A stretch of 64,000 bases of DNA from Microbacterium sp. RU33B (GCF_900155915.1 NZ_FTPO01000001.1:558001-622000), one strand, 5' to 3'; numbered from the stretch's first letter, positions 1 to 10,834 are shown. The notes: generated by a model from the letters alone, not told the origin. Numbers and translations are program-made.

Positions 1-1344
1 GCCCGAGCCGCCGTACCGCTTGTCGGCGGCGTACACGACGCTCGAGTAGTTCGGGTCGACGCTCGTGACCGCCTCCTCTTCGCTGAAGAGGGTGTTCTGC
101 ACCATCGCGAGCACGCGACCGGTGCTGGTCTCGAGGTTCACGCCCGCGGCGCCGAACTGGATGCCGGCGACGCTCGTCGGCGCGGCATCCGCCATCGCCG
201 CCTGAGCCTCGTTCTGGAGGCGCAGGTCCAACGTCGTGTAGATGTTGAGGCCGCCGCGCTGCAGGAGCTTCTGCCGTTCCTCGGCGTTCTCGCCGAACGC
301 GGGGTCCGACAGGATGATGTTCTTCACGAACTGGCAGAAGTACGCGGCGTTGTAGGCGCCCGCGGTGGCGCAGCCGTTCGTCGCCGGCGTGATCACGGGG
401 GTGATCGGCTCGGCGAGCGTGACGTCGTACTGCTCCTGCGTGATCTTGCCGTCGGCGAGCAGACGCGCCAGCACGTAGTTGCGGCGGTCGAGCGTGTCCT
501 TGTAGCCGTCGGCCGCGCTGTTGTGTGCGACGCCGTCCTTGTCGGTCCACGAGCCGTTCGGCTTGTCGATGCGATAGGTGTTGGGGTTCTGCACCATGCC
601 GGCGAGCGTGGCTGCCTGGCCGATGCTGAGCTGGGAGGCGGGCGTGCCGCCGAAGTAGTAGCGAGATGCGGCGTCGACGCCGTACTGGAGTCCTCCGAAG
701 CCGGCGATGTTGAGGTAGCCGAGAAGGATGTCGTTCTTGGAATACGACTCCTCCAGCGCGATCGCATAGCGCATCTCCTGGAGCTTGCGCTGGATGCCCT
801 CCGTGCCCTGGCTCTGCGTCGCCTGCGTGTAGCAGTTGACCTTCTCCTCGTCGGTCTCCGCGTTGGACTCGCAGCTCTGGACCAGCACGTTCTTCACGTA
901 CTGCTGGCTGATCGAGGAGCCACCGCGGGTGTCGCGACCGCGCAGGTTGTCGAAGAGGGCGCTGGCGGTGCCGACGAGGTCGATGCCGCCGTGCTTGTAG
1001 AAGTTCTTGTCCTCGCTCGAGAGGATCGCGTCGTACATGACGGGGGCGATCTGGTCGAACGTGACAGGAGAGCGGTTCTGGTCGTAGAAGGTCGCGATCT
1101 CCTGGTAGTTGCCCGAGCCGTCGTTCAGCGGCACGTAGACCGTCGAGGGAAGCATGAGCTTCTCGATCTCGAGCTTCTCCGGCAGGTTCTCGAACATCGA
1201 GATCGCACCCGTGGCCGCTTGCCCGGTGATGGCGATCGCCGGGGTCACCGTCGCCGTGACGAGGACGGCTGCCGCGACGCTCAGGCCGACGAGGCCGAGC
1301 AGGCCACCGAGCACACCGGTGGCCGTACGTTTGGTATCAGGCAT
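1..1344 (-). CDS. Bifunctional penicillin-binding protein (GT51 transglycosylase/transpeptidase), 5' part only
   Basis: Class A penicillin-binding protein that polymerises and cross-links peptidoglycan on the outer face of the membrane. The gene runs off the left edge, so only the first 448 codons are visible. Residues about 11-40 form a single N-terminal membrane anchor. The GT51 glycosyltransferase domain follows, with the catalytic-glutamate motif SSEDKNFYKHGG (E111) and the GGSSISQQ motif near residue 140. The transpeptidase SxxK motif lies outside the window. The ATG at 1344 is preceded on the minus strand by TACGAT and then 7 nt, which suits a leaderless mRNA. The DUF4177 gene diverges from it. 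The family assignment is secure; which class A PBP it is cannot be told. Confidence 0.93.
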   Translation of the reverse strand, partial: MPDTKRTATGVLGGLLGLVGLSVAAAVLVTATVTPAIAITGQAATGAISMFENLPEKLEIEKLMLPSTVYVPLNDGSGNYQEIATFYDQNRSPVTFDQIAPVMYDAILSSEDKNFYKHGGIDLVGTASALFDNLRGRDTRGGSSISQQYVKNVLVQSCESNAETDEEKVNCYTQATQSQGTEGIQRKLQEMRYAIALEESYSKNDILLGYLNIAGFGGLQYGVDAASRYYFGGTPASQLSIGQAATLAGMVQNPNTYRIDKPNGSWTDKDGVAHNSAADGYKDTLDRRNYVLARLLADGKITQEQYDVTLAEPITPVITPATNGCATAGAYNAAYFCQFVKNIILSDPAFGENAEERQKLLQRGGLNIYTTLDLRLQNEAQAAMADAAPTSVAGIQFGAAGVNLETSTGRVLAMVQNTLFSEEEAVTSVDPNYSSVVYAADKRYGGSG

Positions 1345-1441
1345 AGGGTTGATCGTAAGGGAGATACCTGGCAGAACCCTTCACGGGAGCCGCGTTCCGC
1401 CCTTCCGCACGCCCTCCACACCCATCGAAACCGGAGCCGCG

Positions 1442-1657
1442 ATGACCACGTGGGAGTACCTCACCACGCCCCTTCTGATCCACAACACCGCCGCGATCCT
1501 CAACAACTGGGGCAAGCAGGGCTGGGAGCTCGTGCAGGTCGTGCCGGGTCCCGAGGGCGGACTGGTGGCCTACCTCAAGCGGCCCACGGGCGGCGGCGCG
1601 TCCAATGCGGGGCTGGATGCCGCGGCGCAGGCCGCGCGTCAGTTCGAGGGGTCGTGA
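1442..1657 (+). CDS. DUF4177-like small protein
   Basis: A 71-residue protein of the DUF4177 type, judged from an N-terminal WEYLTTP segment and a GWELVQV block followed by a YLKRP strand. The function of this family is unknown and no catalytic motif is visible. I chose the ATG at 1442 because the protein family begins just before WEYL. The open frame upstream, from about 1154, is antisense to the penicillin-binding protein and has no family-like sequence. A weak GGAG-like element lies about 8 nt before the ATG. The stop overlaps the ATG of ridA (TGATG), so the two genes are translationally coupled. Confidence 0.78.
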   Translation: MTTWEYLTTPLLIHNTAAILNNWGKQGWELVQVVPGPEGGLVAYLKRPTGGGASNAGLDAAAQAARQFEGS

Positions 1658-2115
1658 TGTCGGTCTCCGCCCGCCTCATCGAGCTCGGCATCGAGCTCCC
1701 CTCCGTCGTGCCGCCGGTCGCCGCCTACGTGCCGGCCAAGGCGCACGGCGACCTCGTCTACACGGCCGGGCAGCTGCCGATGGTGTCGGGCGTGCTGCCG
1801 GCCGCCGGCAAGGTCGGCGGAGCCGTCGAGGCATCCGACGCCCAGTCCTATGCGCGCCAGTGCGCGCTGAACGCGATCGCCGCCGCGGCCGCCGCGGTCG
1901 GCGGCGTCGATCGGCTCACCGGCGTCCTGAAGGTGACGGGCTTCGTCGCGTCGACGGCGGACTTCACCGGCCAGCCCGGAGTGATCAACGGAGCGAGCGA
2001 GGTGCTCGGCGAGATCTTCGGCGAAGCCGGACGCCACGCGCGCTCGGCCGTCGGCGTCCCCGTCCTGCCGCTCGACAGCCCCGTCGAGGTCGAGGTCGTC
2101 TTCTCGTTCGCCTGA
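1657..2115 (+). CDS. RidA family protein (YjgF/UK114)
   Basis: A 152-residue member of the RidA family. The canonical enzymes hydrolyse reactive enamine/imine intermediates released by PLP enzymes such as threonine dehydratase. The sequence has the typical VYTAGQLPM strand, an Ala-rich central helix (ALNAIAAAAAAVGG), a VTGFVAS strand and a C-terminal VEVEVVF strand. I do not see the catalytic Arg of strictly RidA-type proteins at its usual place near the C-terminus (the sequence there reads VPVLPLDSPVEVEV), so this may be an Rid2-7 type without proven deaminase activity. The ATG at 1657 overlaps the preceding stop by one base. The gene ends at a strong bidirectional hairpin. Confidence 0.85.
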   Translation: MSVSARLIELGIELPSVVPPVAAYVPAKAHGDLVYTAGQLPMVSGVLPAAGKVGGAVEASDAQSYARQCALNAIAAAAAAVGGVDRLTGVLKVTGFVASTADFTGQPGVINGASEVLGEIFGEAGRHARSAVGVPVLPLDSPVEVEVVFSFA

Positions 2116-2116
2116 T

Positions 2117-2166
2117 GCGACGACGGATGCCCCGGCGCAGCGCGCGCCGGGGCATCCGTTCGTCGC
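2117..2166. terminator. Bidirectional hairpin terminator between ridA and acs
   Basis: A near-perfect inverted repeat. Arms 2123-2138 and 2144-2159 are fully complementary around a 5-nt loop, and 6 further base pairs (2117-2122 with 2161-2166) form after a one-base bulge. It lies between two convergent genes, so it probably stops both transcripts. The arms contain the GGATGCC/GGCATCC heptamer that recurs throughout the window. Confidence 0.8.
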
Positions 2167-2172
2167 TGTGCT

Positions 2173-4140
<1,968 letters not shown>

Positions 4141-4298
4141 TCGGCGCGCTCCTTTGCGTGCGGGGGACGTGTCCGTGTCGTGCGATGGATGTCTCGTCGA
4201 AATGTACCCAGCCGACGAGGAGGGCACTACCTCCGTTAGTAGGGGGAGATCGAGACGAAGACGGTACCGATATATCAGTCCAAACGCAGGTCCGTTTG

Positions 4299-4328
4299 TT
4301 TGGATCGTTGCGGGTTGTTGCGTATGCT
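4299..4328 (+). promoter_or_regulatory. Candidate promoter in the acs-tad gap
   Basis: TTTGGA (4299-4304), an 18-nt spacer and TATGCT (4323-4328) form a plausible -35/-10 pair on the + strand. The predicted start is near 4335. No ORF follows at once; a two-hairpin region ending in a terminator follows instead. The rest of the 4141-4543 gap must also hold the acs promoter on the minus strand, but I could not assign it with confidence. Confidence 0.4.
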
Positions 4329-4334
4329 CATTCC

Positions 4335-4441
4335 CGGCCGAACATTCGATTCTGGCATTGCGGCGCCCCATCACCCCCCGAACCGGGGCGCTGCGCGTGG
4401 CGGCATCCCATTCCCCCCATGGGATGCCGCCCCTCGCTTTT
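4335..4441 (+). ncRNA. Candidate small RNA or terminated leader upstream of the tad cluster
   Basis: No credible ORF lies here. Two consecutive hairpins follow the candidate promoter: 4363-4369 with 4385-4391 (7 bp, 15-nt loop), and 4399-4410 with 4420-4431 (12 bp, 9-nt loop). The second is followed by CCTCGCTTTT, a rho-independent terminator signature. A transcript of roughly 105 nt would result. It could be a free sRNA or an attenuated leader of tadA, whose ATG is about 100 nt further on. I do not recognise the RNA family. Confidence 0.4.
4399..4441 (+). terminator. Rho-independent terminator (12-bp stem plus T-run)
   Basis: Perfect 12-bp stem (4399-4410/4420-4431) with a C-rich 9-nt loop, then a TTTT at 4438-4441. 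No annotated gene ends just upstream on the + strand, so it must terminate an unannotated transcript or attenuate read-through into tadA. Confidence 0.65.
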
Positions 4442-4543
4442 CCGGAGTCATCCGCTCCTCCCCAAGCGCTCCGATGGGGCGCCGCACCCCCACTGCGAGG
4501 GATGCCCGAGTAGGGCTGGGCGCACGGATCTACCGTCGTCTGC

Positions 4544-5563
4544 ATGTCCACGCCGTTCGTCGTCCAGTCCCGATCCGGCAGTCCTGCTCGGGTCGAGGCG
4601 GCCGCGGCATCCGTGCCGCCGCCCCGGCATCCCGTCCTCGAGCCGCTCGCCGCGTTCCTCGACGATCCCGATGTGACGGATGTCTTCGTCAACGGTGCAG
4701 CAGGGCTCTTCGTCGACCGGGGCGCGGGGCCTGTGCGCGTCGCGGCGTGGGGCGCGACGGAGGATGACGTGCGAAGCCTGGCGACAGGGCTCATCGGCCT
4801 CGGCGGGCGCCATCTCGATGACGCCGCACCCGCCGTCGACGTGCGACTCGACGACGGTCTGCGCATCCATGCGGTCCTCCCCCCGCTCTCCGCCGAGGGC
4901 ACGGCGATATCGATCCGAGTGCCCAGGGTGGGTCTGCCGACCCTCGACATGCTCGAACGGCGCGGCATGTTCGGGGCCCGCGCCGCCGAGCGCCTCGTCG
5001 ATCTCGTCGCGCGGCGGGAGAACCTGCTGATCAGCGGCGCCGCGGGGGCGGGCAAGACCACACTCCTCGCGGCGCTGCTGGCGCGGACACCGCATCAGGA
5101 GCGCATCGTCACCGTCGAAGACGTCGCCGAGCTGCGCATCGACCATCCGCACCATGTGCGTCTCGAGGCCCGCCAGCCCAACCTCGAGGGCGTCGGAGAG
5201 ATCGGGCTGGCACGGCTGGTGCGCGAAGCACTGCGCATGCGTCCCGACCGGCTCGTCGTCGGCGAGTGCCGCGGAGCAGAGGTGCGCGAGCTCCTCTCGG
5301 CGCTCAACACCGGGCACGACGGAGGGGCCGGCACGATCCATGCCAACGGATTGACCGACGTCGCGGCGCGGCTCGAGGCACTCGGTGCCCTGTGCGGCCT
5401 CGACGATCAGGCACTCGCTCGGCAGGCGGCCAGCGCGATCGGATGCGTCCTGCACGTCGCGCGCGGCTCCGACGGCGTCCGCCGACTCCTCGGCGCCGGG
5501 CGACCCGTGATCGATCAGGGCGGACGCCTCGCGATCGAAGAGGTGTCATGGCCCGACGACTGA
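4544..5563 (+). CDS. tadA: TadA/CpaF-type pilus assembly ATPase
   Basis: A 339-residue secretion ATPase of the VirB11/CpaF family that powers Flp/Tad pilus assembly at the inner face of the membrane. An N-terminal domain (DVTDVFVNG near residue 45) precedes the ATPase core. The core has Walker A GAAGAGKT (about 165-172), the VEDVAEL Asp-box and [10 protein letters not shown] (Walker B region). The gene is first in a compact cluster with tadB, a pilin-like gene and two TadE-like genes. The order resembles Rv3659c-Rv3654c of M. tuberculosis, which also lies near topA. TACCGT ends 7 nt before the ATG, suggesting a leaderless mRNA. The name tadA is given at family level. Confidence 0.92.
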   Translation: MSTPFVVQSRSGSPARVEAAAASVPPPRHPVLEPLAAFLDDPDVTDVFVNGAAGLFVDRGAGPVRVAAWGATEDDVRSLATGLIGLGGRHLDDAAPAVDVRLDDGLRIHAVLPPLSAEGTAISIRVPRVGLPTLDMLERRGMFGARAAERLVDLVARRENLLISGAAGAGKTTLLAALLARTPHQERIVTVEDVAELRIDHPHHVRLEARQPNLEGVGEIGLARLVREALRMRPDRLVVGECRGAEVRELLSALNTGHDGGAGTIHANGLTDVAARLEALGALCGLDDQALARQAASAIGCVLHVARGSDGVRRLLGAGRPVIDQGGRLAIEEVSWPDD

Positions 5564-6429
5564 AGAAGACGGATCCGGCTGCGGCGGCCGACACGGTGCT
5601 GCGTCTCGCGGTCCTGCTGCAGGCCGGGGTGACGCCGACGCGCGCGTGGACCCACCTCGCCGACACCGGCGACCGCGTCGCGGCGGGCGTGCGATCGAGG
5701 GTCGAGCAGGGGATGCCGCTGCCGGCGGCCATCTCCGCCGCCGGAGGCGACTGGAGCGGCGTCGCCGCGGCGTGGTCGGTCGCCGCGATCGTGGGCGCCC
5801 CGCTCGCCGAGACGCTGCGCGGACTCGCGGTCGCTCTCCGCGACACGCGCGAGACCGCCGACCAGGTGCGGATCGCGCTCGCCGAGCCCGCCGGCACGGC
5901 CCGGCTCATGGGCTGGCTGCCGCTCGTCGCGATCGGCCTCGGCGCCGCTCTGGGCTTCGACACGCTCTCGGTCCTCGCGACGAACCCGCTGGGCCTCGCG
6001 TGCCTCGCAGCGGGCATCGCCCTCCTGCTCGTCGCCCGGCGCTGGAGCGCTGTCCTCGTCCGACGGGCGACGGCGGGGGAGACATCGCCGGGGCTCGACG
6101 CCGAGATCCTCGCGATCGCGCTCAGCGGCGGGGTCTCGCTCGATCGTGCGCAGTCGATCGTCGCATCGGCGGGGTTCCCGGCGACGGGCGCCGAGACCGC
6201 TCAGGTGCTCGCGCTGTCACGCACCGCCGGCGTGCCGGCGGTCGAGCTGCTGCGCGCCGCCGCGGCCCTCGCCCGTCATCGCGCCCGGATCGACGGCCGG
6301 CTGCGTGCGGCCGCGCTCTCCTCGCGACTGCTGCTCCCGCTCGGCGTCTGCACCCTGCCGGCCTTCCTCCTCCTCGGCGTCGCCCCGATGATCCTCAGCG
6401 TCATGTCGACGATGTCGATCACGCTCTGA
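5548..6429 (+). CDS. Type II secretion F/TadB-like membrane platform protein
   Basis: A 293-residue polytopic protein of the T2SSF family, the inner-membrane platform that couples the TadA motor to the pilus. Hydrophobic segments lie at roughly 135-150, 155-172 and 265-290. Cytosolic helices between them contain the usual LxxAxxLA repeats. The ATG at 5548 lies 16 bp inside the end of tadA, so translation is coupled. Complete Tad systems carry both TadB and TadC, whereas only one such protein is found here. It may therefore work as a homo-oligomer. About 100 nt without a gene separate it from the pilin-like gene. Confidence 0.85.
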   Translation: MARRLKKTDPAAAADTVLRLAVLLQAGVTPTRAWTHLADTGDRVAAGVRSRVEQGMPLPAAISAAGGDWSGVAAAWSVAAIVGAPLAETLRGLAVALRDTRETADQVRIALAEPAGTARLMGWLPLVAIGLGAALGFDTLSVLATNPLGLACLAAGIALLLVARRWSAVLVRRATAGETSPGLDAEILAIALSGGVSLDRAQSIVASAGFPATGAETAQVLALSRTAGVPAVELLRAAAALARHRARIDGRLRAAALSSRLLLPLGVCTLPAFLLLGVAPMILSVMSTMSITL

Positions 6430-6530
6430 CCCTCCGCCACCGAGGAGGCGACCCCGAAACAGCCACCGCCGACCACCGACCACCCCCACCGGACGACCCG
6501 TCCATCACCCAGAGAGCGAGTGTTCCTCAC

Positions 6531-6734
6531 ATGTCCCTTCCCACCCTCACCCGTCGCCGCGCGGCCCGTCTGTTCGTGCAGGCCGGCGACGACACCGGCG
6601 CCGCCACGGCCGAATACGCGATCGCCACGATGGCGGCCGTCGCGTTCGCCGGTCTGCTCGTGGTCATCATGAGATCCGACGAAGTGCGCGGCATCCTCAC
6701 CGACCTCGTCCGCCGGGCGCTGACCGTCGCGTGA
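6531..6734 (+). CDS. DUF4244 protein, probable Flp-type pilin
   Basis: A 67-residue protein with a short basic N-terminus, then GAATAEYAIATMAAVAF leading into one hydrophobic helix (about residues 24-45). This matches DUF4244 and resembles Flp pilins, in which a prepilin peptidase cuts after Gly, leaving a Glu at position 5 of the mature protein. It is the likely major pilin subunit. The ATG at 6531 is the only sensible start. Its stop overlaps the GTG of the next gene. No prepilin peptidase gene is present in the window. Confidence 0.85.
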   Translation: MSLPTLTRRRAARLFVQAGDDTGAATAEYAIATMAAVAFAGLLVVIMRSDEVRGILTDLVRRALTVA

Positions 6735-7054
6735 GAGCGATCGGCGATCGGGGCTCCGCGACGGCGGAGTTCGCCGTCGCGATGCCGGCCGTGGTGATCG
6801 TCCTCGCCCTGGGGGCGGGGGCGCTCGCCGCGGGCGGCACCGCGGTGCGGCTGCAGGATGCCACGGCCGATGCGGCTCGGCTCGTCGCCCGCGGCGAGTC
6901 CCACGCGCGTGCGGCGGATGCCGTGACTGCCGCCGTGTCGGGGGCATCGACCTCGATCGCCCGGCGCGGCGATCTCGTCTGCGTCGAGGCATCCGCCGGC
7001 GTGCACCTGACCGTCGTGAGGGCGTCGTCGTGCGCACTCGACGGTGGCCGCTGA
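6731..7054 (+). CDS. TadE-like minor pilin
   Basis: A 107-residue protein starting with GTG at 6731, overlapping the pilin stop (GTGA). The DRGSATAEFAVAMPAVVIV segment near residues 6-24 is the typical TadE prepilin-like N-terminus: a Gly-Ser processing region, a conserved Glu and a hydrophobic helix. A Cys/Ala-rich periplasmic tail follows. By family it is a minor pseudopilin that helps pilus assembly. It overlaps the next gene by 25 bp if that gene starts at 7030. Confidence 0.85.
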   Translation: MRAIGDRGSATAEFAVAMPAVVIVLALGAGALAAGGTAVRLQDATADAARLVARGESHARAADAVTAAVSGASTSIARRGDLVCVEASAGVHLTVVRASSCALDGGR

Positions 7055-7380
7055 TGGCCGGCACGATGCTGGCGGCCGGCGTCATCGGGTGCACCGCGTC
7101 GCTCGCGCTCGGACTCTCCACCGTCGCAGGCGCGGCCGTGCTCGGCCAGCGGCTCGCGGGTGCCGCCGATGCCGCGGCGCTCGCGGCGGCGGACGCGGCA
7201 TCCGGAGCCGTCGAGGGAACACCGTGCGAGCGTGCCGCGGAGCTCGCCGCGCACGCGGGTGTCATGGTCTCGCGGTGCGACCTCGACGGGCTCGTCGCCA
7301 CGATCACGGTGTCGACGCGATACCTCGGGTTCGCCGCCGGCGCAACGGCGCGTGCCGGTCCCGCGCCCGGCTCACAGTGA
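7030..7380 (+). CDS. Rv3654c-like TadE/TadG-family protein
   Basis: A protein of 116 residues (GTG start at 7030) or 108 residues (ATG at 7054, giving a TGATG overlap with the previous stop). A single hydrophobic segment (MLAAGVIGCTASLALGLS region) is followed by ADAAALAAADAASG, the hallmark of TadG/Rv3654c-type secreted proteins, and by two cysteines. It is the last gene of the tad cluster, directly ahead of topA, as in mycobacteria. I favour the 7054 start because of the tight stop/start overlap but list the longer frame. The role is inferred from context. Confidence 0.78.
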   Translation: MRTRRWPLMAGTMLAAGVIGCTASLALGLSTVAGAAVLGQRLAGAADAAALAAADAASGAVEGTPCERAAELAAHAGVMVSRCDLDGLVATITVSTRYLGFAAGATARAGPAPGSQ

Positions 7381-7417
7381 GTGGTGTGTATGGTGTGCAA
7401 CGACGAAAGGACCCCCG

Positions 7418-10129
7418 GTGTCACAAGGCAAGAAGCTCGTCATCGTCGAGTCACCGACGAAGATGAAGTCGATCCAGGGCTACCTCGGCGACGGCTACGA
7501 GGTGCTCAGCTCGGTGGGGCACATCCGTGATCTCGCCGACCGCAAGGACATCCCTGCCGACCTGAAGAAGACATCGGTCGGTCGCTACTCCATCGACATC
7601 GAGAACGACTTCGCTCCTTACTATGTGGAGTCCGAGCGCGGCAAGAAGACCGTGGCGGAGCTCAAGCGGGCGCTGAAGGGTGCGGACGAGCTCCTGCTCG
7701 CCACGGATGAGGACCGCGAAGGCGAAGCCATCGCATGGCACCTGCTCGAGGCCCTCAAGCCCAAGGTGCCCGTCAAGCGCATGGTGTTCCACGAGATCAC
7801 GAAAGACGCCATCCGCGCCGCCGTCGACAAGACGCGCGACCTCGACCTCGACCTCGTCGACGCTCAGGAGACCCGTCGCATCCTCGACCGCCTCTACGGC
7901 TGGGATGTCTCGCCGGTCCTGTGGGTCAAGGTCCAGCAGGGTCTGTCGGCCGGTCGTGTGCAGTCGGCCGCCACGCGGCTCGTCGTCGACCGGGAGCGCG
8001 AGCGCATGGCGTTCGTGTCCGCGTCCTACTGGGACGTCTCGGCCCTCGCGTCGTCGACGCAGGATGCGGCGAAGAACACCGACTCCTTCGGCATCCAGCT
8101 CGCACGCCTCGGCGGCGCCCCCGTTGCGCGCGGCACCGACTTCGACGACCTCGGCGAGCTCAAGAAGGCCGTGGTCGTTCTCGACGAAGCGGCCGCCCGC
8201 GAGCTGGCCGATCAGATCACGACCGCGGCCTCCGGCACGGTGACATCGGTCGAGTCCAAGCCCGGCACGCGCAGCCCCCGGGCGCCGTTCACGACGTCGA
8301 CGATGCAGCAGGAAGCCGGTCGCAAGCTCTCTATGAGCGCCAAGCACGCCATGAGCGTCGCGCAGCGTCTCTACGAGAAGGGGTACATCACCTATATGCG
8401 CACCGACTCGACCGCGCTGTCGAAGCAGGCGGTCGAAGCGGCGCGCGAGCAGGCCGTCGCGCTGTACGGCGATTCCGCCGTGCCGGCCAATCCCCGCGTC
8501 TACAAGAGCAACAGCAAGAACGCGCAGGAGGCGCACGAGGCGATCCGCCCGTCGGGCGAGCACTTCCGCACGCCGAAGTCCGTCGCCTCCGATCTCGACC
8601 GCGACGAGCTGCGTCTGTACGAGCTCATCTGGATGCGCACCGTCGCCAGCCAGATGTCCGACGCGAAGTACGAGACCACGACCGTCACGATCGCGGTCGA
8701 CGCCGCAGGCAGGTCGGCCGAGTTCACGGCATCCGGCACCGTCTACACGTTCAAGGGGTTCCTCGAGGCGTACGAAGAGGGCAAGGACGAGAAGCGCGGC
8801 GACTCCGACAAGCAGGACGACCAGACGCTTCCGATCGTCGCCGTCGGAGACGTCCTGTCGCTGAGCGACGTCGAGCCCAAGGGGCACGCCACCAACCCCA
8901 AGCCCCGCTACACGGAGGCCTCGCTGGTCAAGGCGCTCGAAGAGAAGGGCATCGGCCGTCCGTCGACGTTCGCGAGCATCATCGACGTGATCCTGAACCG
9001 CGGCTACGTCAGCAAGCGCGGGCAGGCGCTCGTGCCCAGCTGGATCGCCTTCAGCGTCGTGCGGCTCCTCGAGCAGCACTTCGCCGACCTCGTCGACTAC
9101 GACTTCACGGCGGCTCTCGAGGACGATCTCGACAAGATCGCCCGCGGCGAGCAGAACCGTGTGGAGTGGCTGCGCGACTTCTACTTCGGCGGCGAAGGTC
9201 AGGTCGGACTCCGTCAGGTCGTCGACAACCTCGGCGAGATCGATGCCCGCGACCTCAACTCCACGCGCATCTCCGACGGCGTCACCCTGCGCATCGGCCG
9301 CTACGGCCCCTACCTCGAGCTCGAGGCGGCCGAAGGGGAGGACCCGCGGCGCGTCAACATCCCCGAGGACCTCGCGCCCGACGAGCTCACGGCCGCGAAG
9401 GCCCAGGAGCTCATCGACGCCCCCGTGGGCGGCGACAGGGTGCTCGGCGAGCACCCCGAGACCGGACTGCTCATCGTCGTGAAGGACGGCCGCTTCGGCC
9501 CCTACCTCGAGGAGTCGCTCCCCGAGGAGGTCGTGGCCGTCGACGAGGCCACCGGCGAAGTGATCGAGGCGCCGAAGCCGAAGCGCGGAGCGAAGAAGGT
9601 CGAAGCACCCAAGCCGCGGCGAGCGTCGCTGTTCAAGTCCATGTCGCCCGAGGAGATCGACCTCGAGACCGCTCTGCGACTGTTCGACCTTCCGCGCACC
9701 GTCGGCCTCGACCCCGAATCGGGCGAGCCCATCACGGCGCAGAACGGGCGCTACGGCCCGTACCTGAAGAAGGGGACCGACTCGCGCACCCTGACGTCCG
9801 AGGAGCAGCTGCTCGACATCACGCTCGAGCAGGCGCTGGAGATCTACGCGCAGCCCAAGTACGGGGCGCGGGGGGCATCGAGCGCCCTCAAGGAGTTCGA
9901 GGCCGATCCGGTGAGCGGCAAGGTCATCAAGCTCAAGGACGGACGCTTCGGGCCGTACGTGACCGACGGCGAGACCAATGCGACGATCCCGAAGGGCGAG
10001 AACGTCGACGAGGTCGACCACGCCCGGGCCGTGCAGCTCATCGCCGACAAGCGCGCCAAGGGGCCGGCCCCCAAGCGCACGGCGGCGCGCAAGCCGGCGG
10101 CGCGCAAGGCGCCGGCGAAGAAGAAGTGA
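7418..10129 (+). CDS. topA: DNA topoisomerase I
   Basis: A 903-residue type IA topoisomerase that relaxes negative supercoils. The Toprim domain opens with LVIVESPTKMKSIQGYLG and continues with DEDREGEAIAWH. The active-site tyrosine is in YITYMRTDS (Y326). Four C-terminal repeats of the type GRFGPYL/GRYGPYL lie from about residue 620 to 870. The protein ends in a Lys/Ala/Pro-rich tail, and zinc-finger cysteines are absent, as in other actinobacterial TopA. The GTG start at 7418 has a GAAAGGA ribosome site. TATGGT at 7389-7394 could be its own -10 box. The stop overlaps the GTG of tmk. Confidence 0.97.
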   Translation: MSQGKKLVIVESPTKMKSIQGYLGDGYEVLSSVGHIRDLADRKDIPADLKKTSVGRYSIDIENDFAPYYVESERGKKTVAELKRALKGADELLLATDEDREGEAIAWHLLEALKPKVPVKRMVFHEITKDAIRAAVDKTRDLDLDLVDAQETRRILDRLYGWDVSPVLWVKVQQGLSAGRVQSAATRLVVDRERERMAFVSASYWDVSALASSTQDAAKNTDSFGIQLARLGGAPVARGTDFDDLGELKKAVVVLDEAAARELADQITTAASGTVTSVESKPGTRSPRAPFTTSTMQQEAGRKLSMSAKHAMSVAQRLYEKGYITYMRTDSTALSKQAVEAAREQAVALYGDSAVPANPRVYKSNSKNAQEAHEAIRPSGEHFRTPKSVASDLDRDELRLYELIWMRTVASQMSDAKYETTTVTIAVDAAGRSAEFTASGTVYTFKGFLEAYEEGKDEKRGDSDKQDDQTLPIVAVGDVLSLSDVEPKGHATNPKPRYTEASLVKALEEKGIGRPSTFASIIDVILNRGYVSKRGQALVPSWIAFSVVRLLEQHFADLVDYDFTAALEDDLDKIARGEQNRVEWLRDFYFGGEGQVGLRQVVDNLGEIDARDLNSTRISDGVTLRIGRYGPYLELEAAEGEDPRRVNIPEDLAPDELTAAKAQELIDAPVGGDRVLGEHPETGLLIVVKDGRFGPYLEESLPEEVVAVDEATGEVIEAPKPKRGAKKVEAPKPRRASLFKSMSPEEIDLETALRLFDLPRTVGLDPESGEPITAQNGRYGPYLKKGTDSRTLTSEEQLLDITLEQALEIYAQPKYGARGASSALKEFEADPVSGKVIKLKDGRFGPYVTDGETNATIPKGENVDEVDHARAVQLIADKRAKGPAPKRTAARKPAARKAPAKKK

Positions 10130-10824
10130 CGGCGCCGGATCCGTCGTCCCCCGACGCGCGCCCGGATGTCGCCGGCGACGCCGGGCGAGGCGTCTGGATC
10201 ACGCTGGAGGGTGGCGACGGCGTCGGGAAGACGACCCAGTCGACGCTTCTCGAGGAGTGGCTGACCTCTCAGGGGAGGACGGTCGTGCGCACCCGCGAAC
10301 CCGGCGGGACCGACGTCGGCAATCTGATCCGCGACATCGTCCTGCACCACCGCGGCGAGGTCGCTCCCCGCGCCGAGGCGCTGCTGTACGCCGCCGACCG
10401 CGCGCACCATGTCGCGACGCTCGTGAAGCCCGCGCTCGCACGCGGCGAGGTGGTCATCCAGGACCGCTACCTCGATTCGTCGGTGGCCTACCAGGGTGCG
10501 GGCCGAGAGCTCGACCCGGGGGAGGTGCGCGAGCTGTCGCTCTGGGCCTCCGACCACGCCCTGCCCGACATCACCGTCCTGCTCGACCTCGCTCCCGTAC
10601 TCGCCCGTCGGCGCCTCGACGCCGACGACAAGCCGTTCGACCGGCTCGAAGCCGAGCGCGAGGAGTTCCACGTGCGGGTGCGGGAGCACTTCCTCGCGCT
10701 CGCGGCATCCGAGCCCGGTCGCTTCCTCGTGCTCGACGCGGCACGTCCTGCGGGCGAGTTGGCGGCCGAGATCCGCGCCCGCCTCGAACCGCTCCTCGCC
10801 GGGGGCGTCGGCGGGCGCGGCTAG
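10126..10824 (+). CDS. tmk: Thymidylate kinase
   Basis: A 232-residue dTMP kinase that makes dTDP for DNA synthesis. P-loop EGGDGVGKTT lies near residues 28-37, followed by the TREPGGT and QDRYLDSSVAYQG motifs that bind dTMP. An arginine-containing LARRRLDADDKPFDRLE lid region follows. The GTG at 10126 overlaps the topA stop, so expression is coupled. An N-terminal extension of about 20 residues before the kinase fold is rich in Asp and Pro and could be untranslated if a later start is used. Confidence 0.95.
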   Translation: MTAPDPSSPDARPDVAGDAGRGVWITLEGGDGVGKTTQSTLLEEWLTSQGRTVVRTREPGGTDVGNLIRDIVLHHRGEVAPRAEALLYAADRAHHVATLVKPALARGEVVIQDRYLDSSVAYQGAGRELDPGEVRELSLWASDHALPDITVLLDLAPVLARRRLDADDKPFDRLEAEREEFHVRVREHFLALAASEPGRFLVLDAARPAGELAAEIRARLEPLLAGGVGGRG

Positions 10825-10834
10825 GCTGTTCGGC

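Noticed and set aside
7451..10021. 856-codon open frame antisense to topA
   Set aside because: TopA on the + strand has all its catalytic motifs. The antisense product is low-complexity and has no recognisable domain.
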